Shown piece by piece: positions 34,497 to 42,728 of a DNA stretch of 42,803 nucleotides; position 1 is the first letter of the stretch, and each line of letters opens with the position of its first letter. The notes under the pieces were generated by a model, which worked only from the letters and a program-made list of their open reading frames with translations, was not told where the DNA came from and made no database searches. A program made the position numbers and the translations under genes. This DNA is from Caulobacter sp. S45 (lineage in GTDB: Bacteria > Pseudomonadota > Alphaproteobacteria > Caulobacterales > Caulobacteraceae). The stretch is from NCBI RefSeq assembly GCF_903642205.1, contig NZ_CAHJWH010000009.1, positions 1 through 42,803 of the forward strand, written 5' to 3'.

Positions 34497-34667
34497 ATGC
34501 CCTTCGACGGGACCGACTTCGAACCTCAGCCCAAGCGGGCGACTCCGCCGGTTCCGCGGGACACTCTGCTCTGCGTGGTGATCTTCGCAGCGGCGATCGG
34601 CCTGCTCGTGCTGCCCATCTCGCTGGACGGGCTGATCGACCTGGTCAGGTTCCTGTCGCGGCGGTGA
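34497..34667 (+). CDS. Small single-helix membrane protein (hypothetical)
   Basis: A 56-aa frame, starting MPFDGTDFEPQPKRA, with one predicted transmembrane helix (TLLCVVIFAAAIGLLVLPI) and a basic end (RFLSRR). The ATG follows AGGAG by 7 bases, a strong ribosome site that makes the gene believable. It overlaps the convergent hflX 3' end by 23 bp. No family is recognised. Two GANTC sites lie upstream (34390 and 34404), the target of the CcrM methylase in Caulobacterales. Confidence 0.65.
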   Translation: MPFDGTDFEPQPKRATPPVPRDTLLCVVIFAAAIGLLVLPISLDGLIDLVRFLSRR

Positions 34668-36063
34668 CCAGGCCGGCCAGCTCGTCCGCCGGGTGCGTAT
34701 GGGCGTCGGGGAACAGCCGCTCGAACCGGCCGCGGGCCTGGGCGTCCAGGCGGACGGAGAGCTGCAGCCCGCCCTCGGCCGTCTCGTGCCGGCCGGTGAC
34801 GCGCCCGTTGCGGTAGAGCCAGGCCAGGGCCTCGCCCTCGCTGGCGGCCAGCTCCAGGTCCAGCGGCTCGTCGTCGTCCACACGTACGGCGATCGCCTGC
34901 AGCAGGGCCTCGCAGCCCTCGCCCGTGAGCGCCGACACCGGCAGGGCGTCGGCCGAGCCGAGCTCGTGGGCGCGTCGTGCGCGGCCCTCCAGCCCGGCGC
35001 GCTCGTCCTGCGGCACCTGGTCCAGCTTGTTCCAGACCTCGATCATCCGCTCGGGATGGGCGTCGATGCCGAGCTCCTCCAGCACGGTCTCCACGTCCTT
35101 GGCCTCGGCCGCGGTCTCGGGACTGGAGATATCGCGGACGTGGAGGATGACGTCGGCCTCCTGCACCTCTTCGAGCGTGGCGCGGAAGGCGGCGACCAGC
35201 TCGTGCGGCAGGTCGGAGATGAAGCCCACCGTGTCCGACAGGATGGCGGGCCGGCCGTCGGGCAGCTTCAGGGTACGCAGCGTGGGGTCCAGGGTGGCGA
35301 ACAGCATGTCCTGGGCCAGCACCGCGCCCTCGGTCAGGCGGTTGAACAGGGTGGACTTGCCGGCGTTGGTGTAGCCGACCAAGGCGACCGTGGGGTACGG
35401 CACTTTCTGTCGGGCGGAGCGGTGCAGGGTGCGGGTGCGCCGCACCTCCTCCAGCTCCTTCTTCAGCTTGACCATGCGGTCGGTGAGCAGCCGCCGGTCG
35501 GCCTCGATCTGGGTCTCGCCAGGGCCGCCTAGGAAGCCGAAGCCGCCGCGCTGGCGCTCCAAGTGGGTCCAGGTGCGCACCAGGCGCGACTTCTCGTAAG
35601 ACAGCCGGGCGAGTTCGACCTGCAGCTTGCCCTCCTTGGTGCGGGCGCGCCGGGCGAAGATCTCCAGGATCAGGCCGGAGCGGTCCACCACCTTGGCGTT
35701 CCACGCCTTCTCCAGGTTGCGCTGCTGCACGGGCGTGAGCGCGTCGTCCACCACGACGACGGAGGCGTCCAGCGCCCGCACCTGGGCGGCCAGCTCTTCC
35801 ACCCGGCCGGAGCCGAACAGGGTGGCGGGCCTGGGCGTGCGGATGGGGACGATCTCGGCGCCCCTGATCTCCAGGTCGAGCGCACGGGCGAGGCCGCAGG
35901 CCTCTTCCAGCCGAGCCTCAGGGCCGCGAAGTGCTGCGTCCTGGCCGTGGCGCGGGTGCAGGACCAGCGCCGCCTCGATGGGCGGCCGTCGATCGACGGC
36001 GCGCCCTTTGCCCCTGTGTTCGGGAACGGGGTTGGAGAGGGTGTCGGTCTCGTCTCGGGTCAA
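34645..36063 (-). CDS. hflX: GTPase HflX
   Basis: A 472-aa ribosome-associated GTPase that rescues or splits ribosomes under stress. The N-terminal HflX domain contains [14 protein letters not shown] and [13 protein letters not shown]. The middle GSGKVE-like linker includes [20 protein letters not shown]. The G domain has [32 protein letters not shown] and WNKLDQV. The start is a TTG at 36061-36063 overlapping the hfq stop (TTGA), a coupling conserved in this locus. The extended C-terminus (from about 365) matches the alphaproteobacterial form. Confidence 0.95.
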   Translation of the reverse strand: MTRDETDTLSNPVPEHRGKGRAVDRRPPIEAALVLHPRHGQDAALRGPEARLEEACGLARALDLEIRGAEIVPIRTPRPATLFGSGRVEELAAQVRALDASVVVVDDALTPVQQRNLEKAWNAKVVDRSGLILEIFARRARTKEGKLQVELARLSYEKSRLVRTWTHLERQRGGFGFLGGPGETQIEADRRLLTDRMVKLKKELEEVRRTRTLHRSARQKVPYPTVALVGYTNAGKSTLFNRLTEGAVLAQDMLFATLDPTLRTLKLPDGRPAILSDTVGFISDLPHELVAAFRATLEEVQEADVILHVRDISSPETAAEAKDVETVLEELGIDAHPERMIEVWNKLDQVPQDERAGLEGRARRAHELGSADALPVSALTGEGCEALLQAIAVRVDDDEPLDLELAASEGEALAWLYRNGRVTGRHETAEGGLQLSVRLDAQARGRFERLFPDAHTHPADELAGLVTAATGT

Positions 36064-36311
36064 ACGTCTTCGCTTTCGACCGGCGGCTCGTAGAGTTGGA
36101 CGGGCTGGGCCGGCATGATGGTGGAGATGGCGTGCTTGTAGACCAGCTGCGACTGGCCATCGCGGCGCAGCAGCACGCAGAAATTGTCGAACCAGGTGAC
36201 CACGCCCTGCAGCTTGACGCCGTTCACCAGGAAGATGGTCAGCGGCGTCTTGGAGCGCCGGACGCTGTTCAGGAAGGTGTCCTGCAGGTTCTGCTTCTTT
36301 TCCGCTGTCAC
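36060..36311 (-). CDS. hfq: RNA chaperone Hfq
   Basis: An 83-aa Sm-like hexameric protein that matches small RNAs with their mRNA targets. Sm1 ([29 protein letters not shown]) and Sm2 ([11 protein letters not shown]) are intact. The start is a GTG at 36309-36311, preceded by a GAGGA ribosome site. A 6-bp hairpin and an A-rich stretch lie in its leader. hflX follows with a stop/start overlap, so the two are co-expressed. Confidence 0.98.
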   Translation of the reverse strand: MTAEKKQNLQDTFLNSVRRSKTPLTIFLVNGVKLQGVVTWFDNFCVLLRRDGQSQLVYKHAISTIMPAQPVQLYEPPVESEDV

Positions 36312-36338
36312 GGTTGTCCTCGTCTTCTTATTTATTCA

Positions 36339-36356
36339 GCGGACCAATACGTCCGC
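36339..36356 (-). promoter_or_regulatory. Hairpin in the hfq leader
   Basis: GCGGAC (36339-36344) and GTCCGC (36351-36356) form a perfect 6-bp stem with a 6-nt loop. In the hfq transcript the A-rich TGAATAAATAAGAAG follows, then the GAGGA ribosome site. It may be the end of the dat transcript or a leader structure for Hfq autoregulation. No U-tract follows on the minus strand, so a terminator is less likely. Confidence 0.45.
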
Positions 36357-36426
36357 CACACACGAGAAGAGGCTACGTCGGCGGTGGGGCCGCCTGCAAC
36401 CTCCAAGGTCCAGATCCGGCGCGGCG

Positions 36427-37287
36427 TCAGATGGCGTTGCGCCGCGCGTGGTCCAGATATAGGGCGCGAAGCCGCAGGGTGACAGGACCGGGCCGCCCAT
36501 CGCCGATGCTCGCCTCGTCGATCTTCACCACCGGCGTCAGGAAGGCGCTGGCGGCGGTGAGGAAGGCCTCGCGGGCGCCCTTGGCCTCGTCAACGGTGAA
36601 GGGACGCTCGTCCACAGGCATCTGCAGCTCGTTCGCCAGGGTGATTAGCTCGCCTCGTGTGATCCCGCGCAGGATGTTGGCGGCGGTGTCGCGAGTGCGA
36701 AGCCGCCCGCCCGCATCCACGATCCAGGCGTTGGTGGAGGCGCCTTCGGTCACCCGGCCCTCTTTGTCCACCAGCCAGGCCTCGTAGGCGCCGGCTTCCT
36801 TGGCGGACTGCTTGGCCAGCACGTTGGGCAGCAGGCCCACCGTCTTAATGTCGCAGCGGCCCCAGCGGGTGTCTGGGCGCGTGACCACGGCGACACCCTT
36901 GGCGGCGGAGGCTTCCAGGTAGGCGAGGTCCAGCGACTTGGCGGTGACCACCACGGTCGGCGGGGTGTCGGCATGGGGGAAGGCGTGGTCCCGGGGCGCG
37001 GTCCCGCGAGTGATCTGGAGGTAGACGATGCCGTTCTTGACGGCGTTACGCCGTACCACCTCGCGCAGGATGGCGAGGAGCGCCGAGCGCGACCGGGGGG
37101 GGGTGATGGAGAGTTCGCCCAGGCTGCGCGCCAGCCGGGTGAAGTGGCCCTCCGCGTCGGATAGGCGGCCGTCGAGCACCGCCCAGACCTCGTAGACGGC
37201 ATCGGCGAACTGGAAGCCGCGGTCTTCGATGTGCACCACGGCGCCAGTGTGGGGGACGTAGCGGCCGTTGACATAGGCGACCTTCAT
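36427..37287 (-). CDS. dat: D-amino-acid transaminase (class IV, PLP)
   Basis: A PLP-dependent fold-type IV aminotransferase of 286 aa. The N-terminus MKVAYVNGRYVPHTGAVVHIEDRG and the PLP lysine K148 in CDIKTVGLLPNVLAKQ are characteristic of D-alanine aminotransferases; the Glu of the VTEGASTNAWIV segment binds PLP. It should interconvert D-alanine and D-glutamate, supplying peptidoglycan, although branched-chain or aminodeoxychorismate lyase activity in this fold cannot be excluded. It lies between ntrX and hfq on the same strand, with a repeat element upstream. Confidence 0.88.
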   Translation of the reverse strand: MKVAYVNGRYVPHTGAVVHIEDRGFQFADAVYEVWAVLDGRLSDAEGHFTRLARSLGELSITPPRSRSALLAILREVVRRNAVKNGIVYLQITRGTAPRDHAFPHADTPPTVVVTAKSLDLAYLEASAAKGVAVVTRPDTRWGRCDIKTVGLLPNVLAKQSAKEAGAYEAWLVDKEGRVTEGASTNAWIVDAGGRLRTRDTAANILRGITRGELITLANELQMPVDERPFTVDEAKGAREAFLTAASAFLTPVVKIDEASIGDGRPGPVTLRLRALYLDHARRNAI

Positions 37288-37318
37288 GAGCCCTCCCCCG
37301 TTTCGGGGCGGCGAGCCA

Positions 37319-37484
37319 TTCTCCTCCCCTGCGAAGCGGGGGAGGTGGCGCGACGCGCGAGCGTCGTGACGGAGGGGGCGTCGTCGCCGCTGCGGGTCAT
37401 CATGCTTGAAACGGCAGCGGCGGCGACGCCCCCCTCACCATGCTGCGCATGGTCCCCTCCCCCCGCTTCGCAGGGGGAGAGAAG
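37319..37484. repeat. Nested inverted-repeat element (ntrX-dat gap)
   Basis: About 165 bp with two nested inverted repeats. The outer arms (37319-37345 and 37451-37484) contain CTCCCCTGCGAAGCGGGGGAG and its rough complement CCCCGCTTCGCAGGGGGA. The inner arms (37368-37393 and 37414-37436) pair GGAGGGGGCGTCGTCGCCGC with its partner with few mismatches. The outer arms are also self-complementary. This resembles MITE- or REP-like elements common in Caulobacterales. It fills most of the 222-bp ntrX-dat gap. Confidence 0.75.
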
Positions 37485-37509
37485 ATGCCCGCGTAATCAG
37501 CTCGCATCC

Positions 37510-38904
37510 TCAATCCTCGTCGTCCTCGCCGCCGCCCCGGAGCGGCGCAACGCCCAGCGACTTCAGCTTCCGGTGCAGCGCCGACCGTTCCATGCCGATG
37601 AAGGCGGCGGTGCGGGAGATGTTGCCGCCGAAGCGCAGGATCTGGGCGGTGAGGTACTCGCGCTCAAACACCTCACGGGCGTCGCGCAACGGCAGGGCGA
37701 TGATCCGCTCGGGCCCAACCGAGCCGGCGATTCCGGCGGCGGCGACCTCGGCCGGCAGCATCTCGGCGGTGATCACCTCGCCGGGGTCGCCGGACGCCAG
37801 GATCATCAGCCGTTCCACGTTGTTCCTCAGCTGGCGGACGTTCCCCGGCCAGTCGTGCACCTGCAACGTCGCCACCGCGTCCTCGCCCAGGATGCGCTTG
37901 GGCAGGCCCGTCGCCTCGCTGATCCGGTCGATGAAGTAGTCCACCAGCTCCGAGATGTCCTCCCGCCGTTCTCCGAGCCCCGGCACCCGGACTGGCACCA
38001 CGTTGAGCCGGTGAAAAAGGTCCTCCCGGAAGCGGTCCCCCTCGATCTCGTCGCGCAGGTTCTTGGACGTCGAGGAGATCACCCGCACGTCCACCTGCAC
38101 GTTCTGCTCGCCGCCGACGCGGCGGAAGCGCTGCTCCACCAGCACGCGCAGGATGCGCCCTTGCGTCTCACGAGGCATGTCGGCCACCTCGTCCAGGAAC
38201 AGCGTGCCGCCGTGGGCGCGCTCGAAGGCGCCGATCTTCTTGGGCCGCCCGCCCTCGCCCTCCTCCCCGAACAGCTCCAGGTCCATGCGTTCCGGCGAGA
38301 TGCCGGCGGCGGAGAGCGCCACGAACTCGCCCCGGCCGCGGGGGCTGGCGTCGTGGATGAAGCGGGCCACCAGCTCCTTGCCGGAGCCCGGGGGGCCCGA
38401 GACCAGCACCCGGCTGTTGGCCGGCGCGATTTTGCCGATCATGGTGCGGAGCTGCTGCATCGAGGTGGAGCGGCCGACCAGGGCCTCTGGCGCGATGGCC
38501 TGGGTGCGCAGCCGCCGGTTCTCGCGCCTAAGCGAGGTGGTTTCCAGCGCCCGCTCCACCATGATGAGCAGGCGGTCGGCCTTGAAAGGCTTCTCCAGGA
38601 AGTCGTAGGCGCCGCGCTTGATGGCGCTGACGGCCGTCTCGATGTTGCCGTGGCCGGAGATCATCAGCACCGGCATCTCGCTGTCGAAGCCCTTGACCAC
38701 GTCCAGAAGCTCCAGCCCGTCCATGCCGCCACCCTGCATCCAGATGTCCAGGATCAGCAGCGCAGGTCGCCGTGCACGGATGACCGCGAGCGCCGCGTTG
38801 GCGTCGGGGGCGGTGCGGACGCTGTAGCCCTCGTCCTCCAGGATGCCGCCCACCAGCTCGCGGATGTCCGCCTCGTCGTCCACCACCAGGATGTCGGTCG
38901 CCAT
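37510..38904 (-). CDS. ntrX: NtrX response regulator lacking the GAFTGA loop
   Basis: The partner regulator of NtrY, linked to nitrogen and redox control and envelope functions in alphaproteobacteria. The receiver domain has VVDDEAD and phosphorylation site D53. The AAA+ domain has Walker A GPPGSGKE (170-177) and Walker B TLFLDE. A Fis-type helix-turn-helix ends the protein (GGNISRTAAFIGMERSALHRKLKSLGV). Where sigma-54 activators carry GAFTGA after ELFG, this protein reads EEGEGGRPKKIGAFERAHGG (214-233). It therefore probably does not open sigma-54 promoters in the usual way. The C-terminus ends in Gly/Asp/Glu. The start is an ATG at 38904. Confidence 0.93.
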   Translation of the reverse strand: MATDILVVDDEADIRELVGGILEDEGYSVRTAPDANAALAVIRARRPALLILDIWMQGGGMDGLELLDVVKGFDSEMPVLMISGHGNIETAVSAIKRGAYDFLEKPFKADRLLIMVERALETTSLRRENRRLRTQAIAPEALVGRSTSMQQLRTMIGKIAPANSRVLVSGPPGSGKELVARFIHDASPRGRGEFVALSAAGISPERMDLELFGEEGEGGRPKKIGAFERAHGGTLFLDEVADMPRETQGRILRVLVEQRFRRVGGEQNVQVDVRVISSTSKNLRDEIEGDRFREDLFHRLNVVPVRVPGLGERREDISELVDYFIDRISEATGLPKRILGEDAVATLQVHDWPGNVRQLRNNVERLMILASGDPGEVITAEMLPAEVAAAGIAGSVGPERIIALPLRDAREVFEREYLTAQILRFGGNISRTAAFIGMERSALHRKLKSLGVAPLRGGGEDDED

Positions 38905-38982
38905 CTAGAACAGGTTCCTGTGGGGGATCGGGCGGGTGCGATAGATCGAGAGAAAAGGCTCATGGTTGAGGCCGCCCGCGTC

Positions 38983-39103
38983 CATCGAGACGCGGGCCGA
39001 GGCCCACTCCTCAGGACGACGAACGAGAGGGGTTCCATGATCGTCTGAGACCTTCGTCATGCTGAGGAAGGCTCCGCAGGAGCCTGTCTCCAAGCACGCA
39101 GCC
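38983..39103. repeat. Composite palindromic repeat, copy 2 (ntrY-ntrX gap)
   Basis: It has the same two-part plan as 22626-22735: a left half (38983-39027, ATCGAGACGC ... CTCCTCAGGACGACG) and an inverted right half (39056-39101, GTCATGCTGAGGAAGGCTCC ... GTCTCCAAGCACGCAG). The right half holds a perfect 7-bp hairpin, AGGCTCC (39069-39075) with GGAGCCT (39079-39085). It fills most of the 219-bp gap between ntrY and ntrX. Confidence 0.7.
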
Positions 39104-39123
39104 CCTGTCACCGTACCCGCCAT

Positions 39124-41391
39124 CTAAGCTCCTTGCACGGCCAGCGTGCGCACGGCCGTTTCCGCTCCCGTCCGCAGCACCGCGGGAAATAGCAGCCGGG
39201 CTCTGGCGCCCGACAGGGTTCGCGCATCGCTGAGCACGAACTCGCCGCCATGCTCCTCCAGGATGCGCTTGACGATGGCGAGCCCCAGGCCCGTCCCCTT
39301 CTCGCGGGTGGTGACGTAGGGCTCGGTGAGCCGCTCGCGGTCCTTGGCGGGCAGGCCCACTCCGTTGTCCTCGATCTCGAACACCACCTCGCCCTCCTCC
39401 ACCCGCAATCGGGCGAGGATGCGGCCCTGGAGATCGGGGGTGGTCGCCACCCGGGCGCCCACCGCCTCCCCAGCATTCTTCAGTACGTTCAGAAGCGCCT
39501 GCGAGACGAGGCCGCGGTCGCAGGTGAGGGGCACGACGACCTCGGGAATGTCGCAGTCCACCTCGATCTCGGGGTGGGCGACCTTCTGGGAGAAGACCGC
39601 CTGGCGCAGCAGTTCGGCGGCGTTCTCGTCTGCGAGCTTGGGGGCGGGCATGCGGGCGAACGAGGAGAACTCGTCCACCATCCGCCCGATGTCGCCGACC
39701 TGGCGGATGATGGTGTCGGTGCAGCGGTCGAAGGTGTCGAGATCGGAGGTGATCTCCTTGCGGTAACGGCGCTTGATCCGCTCGGCCGACAGCTGGATCG
39801 GCGTCAGCGGGTTCTTGATCTCGTGGGCGATGCGGCGCGCCACATCGCGCCACGCCGCGTTCCTCTGGGCGGTGAGGAGGCGCGTGATGTCGTCAAAGGT
39901 CAGGACCAGCCCGGTCTCGCCACGGCCCGAGGCGCGCACCCGCAGCCGCCGGGTCTCCCCGCCTCGCACAACGTCCAGCTCGGTGTCGGCGTCGGCCAGG
40001 GCTGCGCGGGCGCGGCCCAGCACTTCCGCAAGCTCCGGAGCCACGATGGCCAACGGGCGGCCGAGCGACAGCCGCTCCTCAAGGCCCAGCAGGGTCGCGG
40101 CGCGCGCGTTCATCACCGAGATGCGGCCGAGCGGGTCCAGGCCGATGATCCCGGCGCTGACCCCCGACAGCACCGCCTCGATGAAGCGCGTACGGTCGCG
40201 CGCGTCGCGGTTGGCGGCGGTCAGGGCGGTCTGCTGATCCTGAAGATCTCCGGTCATGCGGTTGAAGGCGCGGGACAGCACCGCGATCTCCTCCGGGTCA
40301 CGCGAGGTGTCCACCCGGGCGCTGAGGTCGCCCCCCGCGACCCGGTCGGCCGCCTGCACCAGGCGCGAGACGGGCGCCGCGATCCCGGTCGCCACGTTGA
40401 CCCCCACCCAGATGGCGCCCACCAGCACCAGCAGGCCGGTCTCAACATAGCTGAGCGTGAAGATGGCCTGGATGCGGGCGCTGTAACGGTCCGCCAAGCG
40501 GTAGGCGGCGACGGAGTCCTGCGACCGGCGAAGCTGGGCCATGATTCCCTCCCCCATCGGACGCGCCACATAGAGGTAGGCGTCGGGGTAGGCCCGCAAC
40601 CGCATGAGGGCGCGGATGTAGTCCGACGAGAACGGCAGGGCGACCTGGTCGCGCCGCGCCGCGGCGGCGAAGTCGGCCGGAGGCGGCGCGAGGAAAGGCG
40701 GCGCCGAGGGCTGCTCGGCCCGGGCCAGCACCCGCCCCTCGCCGTCGATGACGTAGACGGCGGCCATGTCGCGCTCCGGCAGCTCGTAGGCCAGGAGCGT
40801 GCTGAACTGCAAGCGGGCGCGCTCGAATCCAGCCTCGCTGCGGTTCAAGTCGTCGGCCATGGGGCCCATGCGGTTGCGCATGAACTCCTTCTGCTCGTCC
40901 ACATAGGCGCGGCTGACGATGGAGGCGTTGTCCACCACCGTGCGCACCCGGTTGGAAAACCAGGTCTCGACCCCCTGCGTGATCACCACCCCGAAGAACA
41001 GCGCCATGATCACCGCCGGAGCCACCGCCGACAGGGCGAAGGTGATGACGAAGCGCCGGTGCAGCCGCACCCCGGCGTCCTTGGCGCGGGGACCGAACAG
41101 GGCCACGACCCGGAAGGCGGCGACCGCGGCCAGCGTCAGGATCAGGGCGAAGTTCAGCGTCAGCAGGGCCAGCACGTAGCGGCTGGGGGCCGCGAGCGGC
41201 CGGCTCACCGGCGCGCCCAGCGTCAGCAGCACGCAGACCACGGTCAGCAGAACCGCCACCGCGAAGGCCAAGCCGAAGGCGTAGCGGGCGCGGGGCCGGG
41301 CGGGCGCCTCGATGAAGTCGCTCTGGTCGGTGCGGTCGTCGAACCGCTCGAACGACGGCTCCAACGACTCCGGCGAGGCCGTGACGGACAT
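39124..41391 (-). CDS. ntrY: Sensor histidine kinase NtrY
   Basis: A membrane sensor kinase of about 755 aa paired with NtrX. Three hydrophobic segments lie near residues 37-140. A periplasmic region follows to about 310, then a fourth helix (LLVLVGAIWVGVNVA), a HAMP domain (340-395), a PAS-like domain (about 405-500) and the kinase core. The H box is RRIAHEIKNPLTPIQLSAE; the N box LLNVLKNAGEAVG and the G boxes IEDNGVGLP and GTGLGLAIV follow. I prefer the ATG at 41391 to the GTG two codons upstream. A repeat separates it from ntrX. Divergent ispDF is 115 bp away. Confidence 0.93.
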   Translation of the reverse strand: MSVTASPESLEPSFERFDDRTDQSDFIEAPARPRARYAFGLAFAVAVLLTVVCVLLTLGAPVSRPLAAPSRYVLALLTLNFALILTLAAVAAFRVVALFGPRAKDAGVRLHRRFVITFALSAVAPAVIMALFFGVVITQGVETWFSNRVRTVVDNASIVSRAYVDEQKEFMRNRMGPMADDLNRSEAGFERARLQFSTLLAYELPERDMAAVYVIDGEGRVLARAEQPSAPPFLAPPPADFAAAARRDQVALPFSSDYIRALMRLRAYPDAYLYVARPMGEGIMAQLRRSQDSVAAYRLADRYSARIQAIFTLSYVETGLLVLVGAIWVGVNVATGIAAPVSRLVQAADRVAGGDLSARVDTSRDPEEIAVLSRAFNRMTGDLQDQQTALTAANRDARDRTRFIEAVLSGVSAGIIGLDPLGRISVMNARAATLLGLEERLSLGRPLAIVAPELAEVLGRARAALADADTELDVVRGGETRRLRVRASGRGETGLVLTFDDITRLLTAQRNAAWRDVARRIAHEIKNPLTPIQLSAERIKRRYRKEITSDLDTFDRCTDTIIRQVGDIGRMVDEFSSFARMPAPKLADENAAELLRQAVFSQKVAHPEIEVDCDIPEVVVPLTCDRGLVSQALLNVLKNAGEAVGARVATTPDLQGRILARLRVEEGEVVFEIEDNGVGLPAKDRERLTEPYVTTREKGTGLGLAIVKRILEEHGGEFVLSDARTLSGARARLLFPAVLRTGAETAVRTLAVQGA

Positions 41392-41422
41392 GACCACAGG
41401 CTAACCGCCTGTGACGCAGTTT

Positions 41423-41468
41423 CAACAGGTTGTTGCAGGGCCGCGCCACACGCAGGCGTGAGGCCTGC
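41423..41468. promoter_or_regulatory. Palindromes in the ntrY-ispDF divergent gap
   Basis: Two small palindromes lie in the 115-bp shared upstream region. CAACA-GGT-TGTTG occurs at 41423-41435, operator-like, and GCAGGC-GTGAG-GCCTGC at 41452-41468 is a 6-bp stem. Either could be a protein site or an RNA hairpin; neither is tied to a known regulator. Confidence 0.35.
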
Positions 41469-41506
41469 ATGGACAACCCGGCGAGGGCGCCGCAAAAGCC
41501 CGCTCA

Positions 41507-42655
41507 ATGCGATTTGCAGCCGTCATCGTGGCCGCCGGCGCCGGCCGCCGTGCCGGAGGGGACACGCCCAAGCAGTGGCGGAGCCTGCGCGGCCGGCCCG
41601 TCGTGCTGTGGTCGGTGGAGGCGCTGCGAGCCGCCGGCGCCGAGCAGGTGGTCGTGGTGATCTCGGCGGAGGACCGGGACCATGCCGCCGCCGTCTTCGG
41701 CGGCCTGCCCGGGACGCACGTCGTGCTGGGCGGCTCGGAGCGGATCGACTCGGTGCGCGCCGGCCTCGCCGCCGTGGCCGAGGGCATCGACGCGGTGCTG
41801 ATCCACGACGCGGCCCGCCCCTTCGTCACCTCCACCCATGTGCGAGCCTTGCTGGCGGGGCTGGAGGCGGCGGAGGGCGCCCTGCCTGCGCTCGCCGTCA
41901 GCGACACGCTGAAGCGGGCCGGCGATGATCTCGTGGTGAGCGGCACCGCCGACCGTGCGGGCCTCTGGCGCGCTCAGACGCCTCAGGCCTTCCGCCGCCC
42001 CGCCATTGAAGCCGCCTACGCGGCGTGGCCGGCCGGCGAGGTCCCGACCGATGACGCGGCGGTGCTGGAGCGGGCCGGCGGCCGCGTCCAGCTCACGCCC
42101 GGCGATCCCCTGCTGATGAAGCTGACCTATCCGGAGGACTTTCCCATGGCGGAGACGCTTGCAGGGGCCGCGCGCATCACCCGCGTCGGCCAGGGCGTGG
42201 ACGCCCACCGCTTCGGCCCCGGCGACGGCTGCTGGCTGTGCGGCGTGCTGGTGCCGCACGATCAGGGCCTGGTCGGCCACTCCGACGCCGACGCAGGGCT
42301 GCACGCCCTGACCGACGCGATCCTCGGCGCCATGGCCGAGGGCGACATCGGCGACCACTTCCCCCCCACCGACCCGCAGTGGAAGGGCGCCGCGTCGGAC
42401 AGGTTCCTGCTCCACGCGGTGGAGCTGATGCGCGCCAAGGGCGGCCGGGTGCTGAACGCCGACGTCACCCTGATCTGCGAGCGCCCCAAGGTGAAGCCGC
42501 ACCGCGCCGCCATGCGCGCCCGGCTGGCCGAGCTGCTCGACCTGCCGCTGGACCGGGTGAGCGTGAAGGCCACCACCATGGAGGAGATGGGCTTCACCGG
42601 CCGCCGAGAGGGTTTGGCCGCCCAGGCGGTGTGCACGGTGGAGACGCCGGCTTAA
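41507..42655 (+). CDS. ispDF: Bifunctional IspD/IspF (MEP pathway)
   Basis: A 382-aa fusion of two isoprenoid-pathway enzymes, common in alphaproteobacteria. Residues about 1-220 form IspD, the cytidylyltransferase of methylerythritol phosphate: [19 protein letters not shown] with the nucleotide-binding PKQ, and IHDAARPFV. Residues 224-382 form IspF, the 2,4-cyclodiphosphate synthase: the zinc-binding Asp-x-His in [39 protein letters not shown] and [13 protein letters not shown]. It starts at the ATG at 41507; the ribosome site is weak. The enzymes act one step apart, with IspE encoded elsewhere. Confidence 0.97.
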   Translation: MRFAAVIVAAGAGRRAGGDTPKQWRSLRGRPVVLWSVEALRAAGAEQVVVVISAEDRDHAAAVFGGLPGTHVVLGGSERIDSVRAGLAAVAEGIDAVLIHDAARPFVTSTHVRALLAGLEAAEGALPALAVSDTLKRAGDDLVVSGTADRAGLWRAQTPQAFRRPAIEAAYAAWPAGEVPTDDAAVLERAGGRVQLTPGDPLLMKLTYPEDFPMAETLAGAARITRVGQGVDAHRFGPGDGCWLCGVLVPHDQGLVGHSDADAGLHALTDAILGAMAEGDIGDHFPPTDPQWKGAASDRFLLHAVELMRAKGGRVLNADVTLICERPKVKPHRAAMRARLAELLDLPLDRVSVKATTMEEMGFTGRREGLAAQAVCTVETPA

Positions 42656-42693
42656 GGGGACTGCATGTGCTCCGTGATCCGCCCGGAAGCAGA

Positions 42694-42714
42694 CGTTAGC
42701 GGCGCGGGCTAACG
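42694..42714. terminator. Hairpin between convergent ispDF and the end gene
   Basis: CGTTAGC (42694-42700) and GCTAACG (42708-42714) form a perfect 7-bp stem with a 7-nt loop, 38 bp past the ispDF stop and 14 bp past the stop of the convergent end gene. It may serve as a bidirectional terminator or mRNA-end hairpin. No clear T-tract follows on either strand. Confidence 0.45.
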
Positions 42715-42728
42715 ACCCTAAGCGGCCC

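Noticed and set aside
39250-41928. An 892-codon plus-strand open frame antisense to ntrY
   Set aside because: It mirrors ntrY, is low-complexity (Gly/Arg/His/Gln-rich) and shows no family motif. Long antisense frames are expected when third codon positions are strongly GC-rich.
41507-42655. A novel gene fusion in ispDF
   Set aside because: The IspD-IspF fusion is a well-known arrangement in alphaproteobacteria and other groups.
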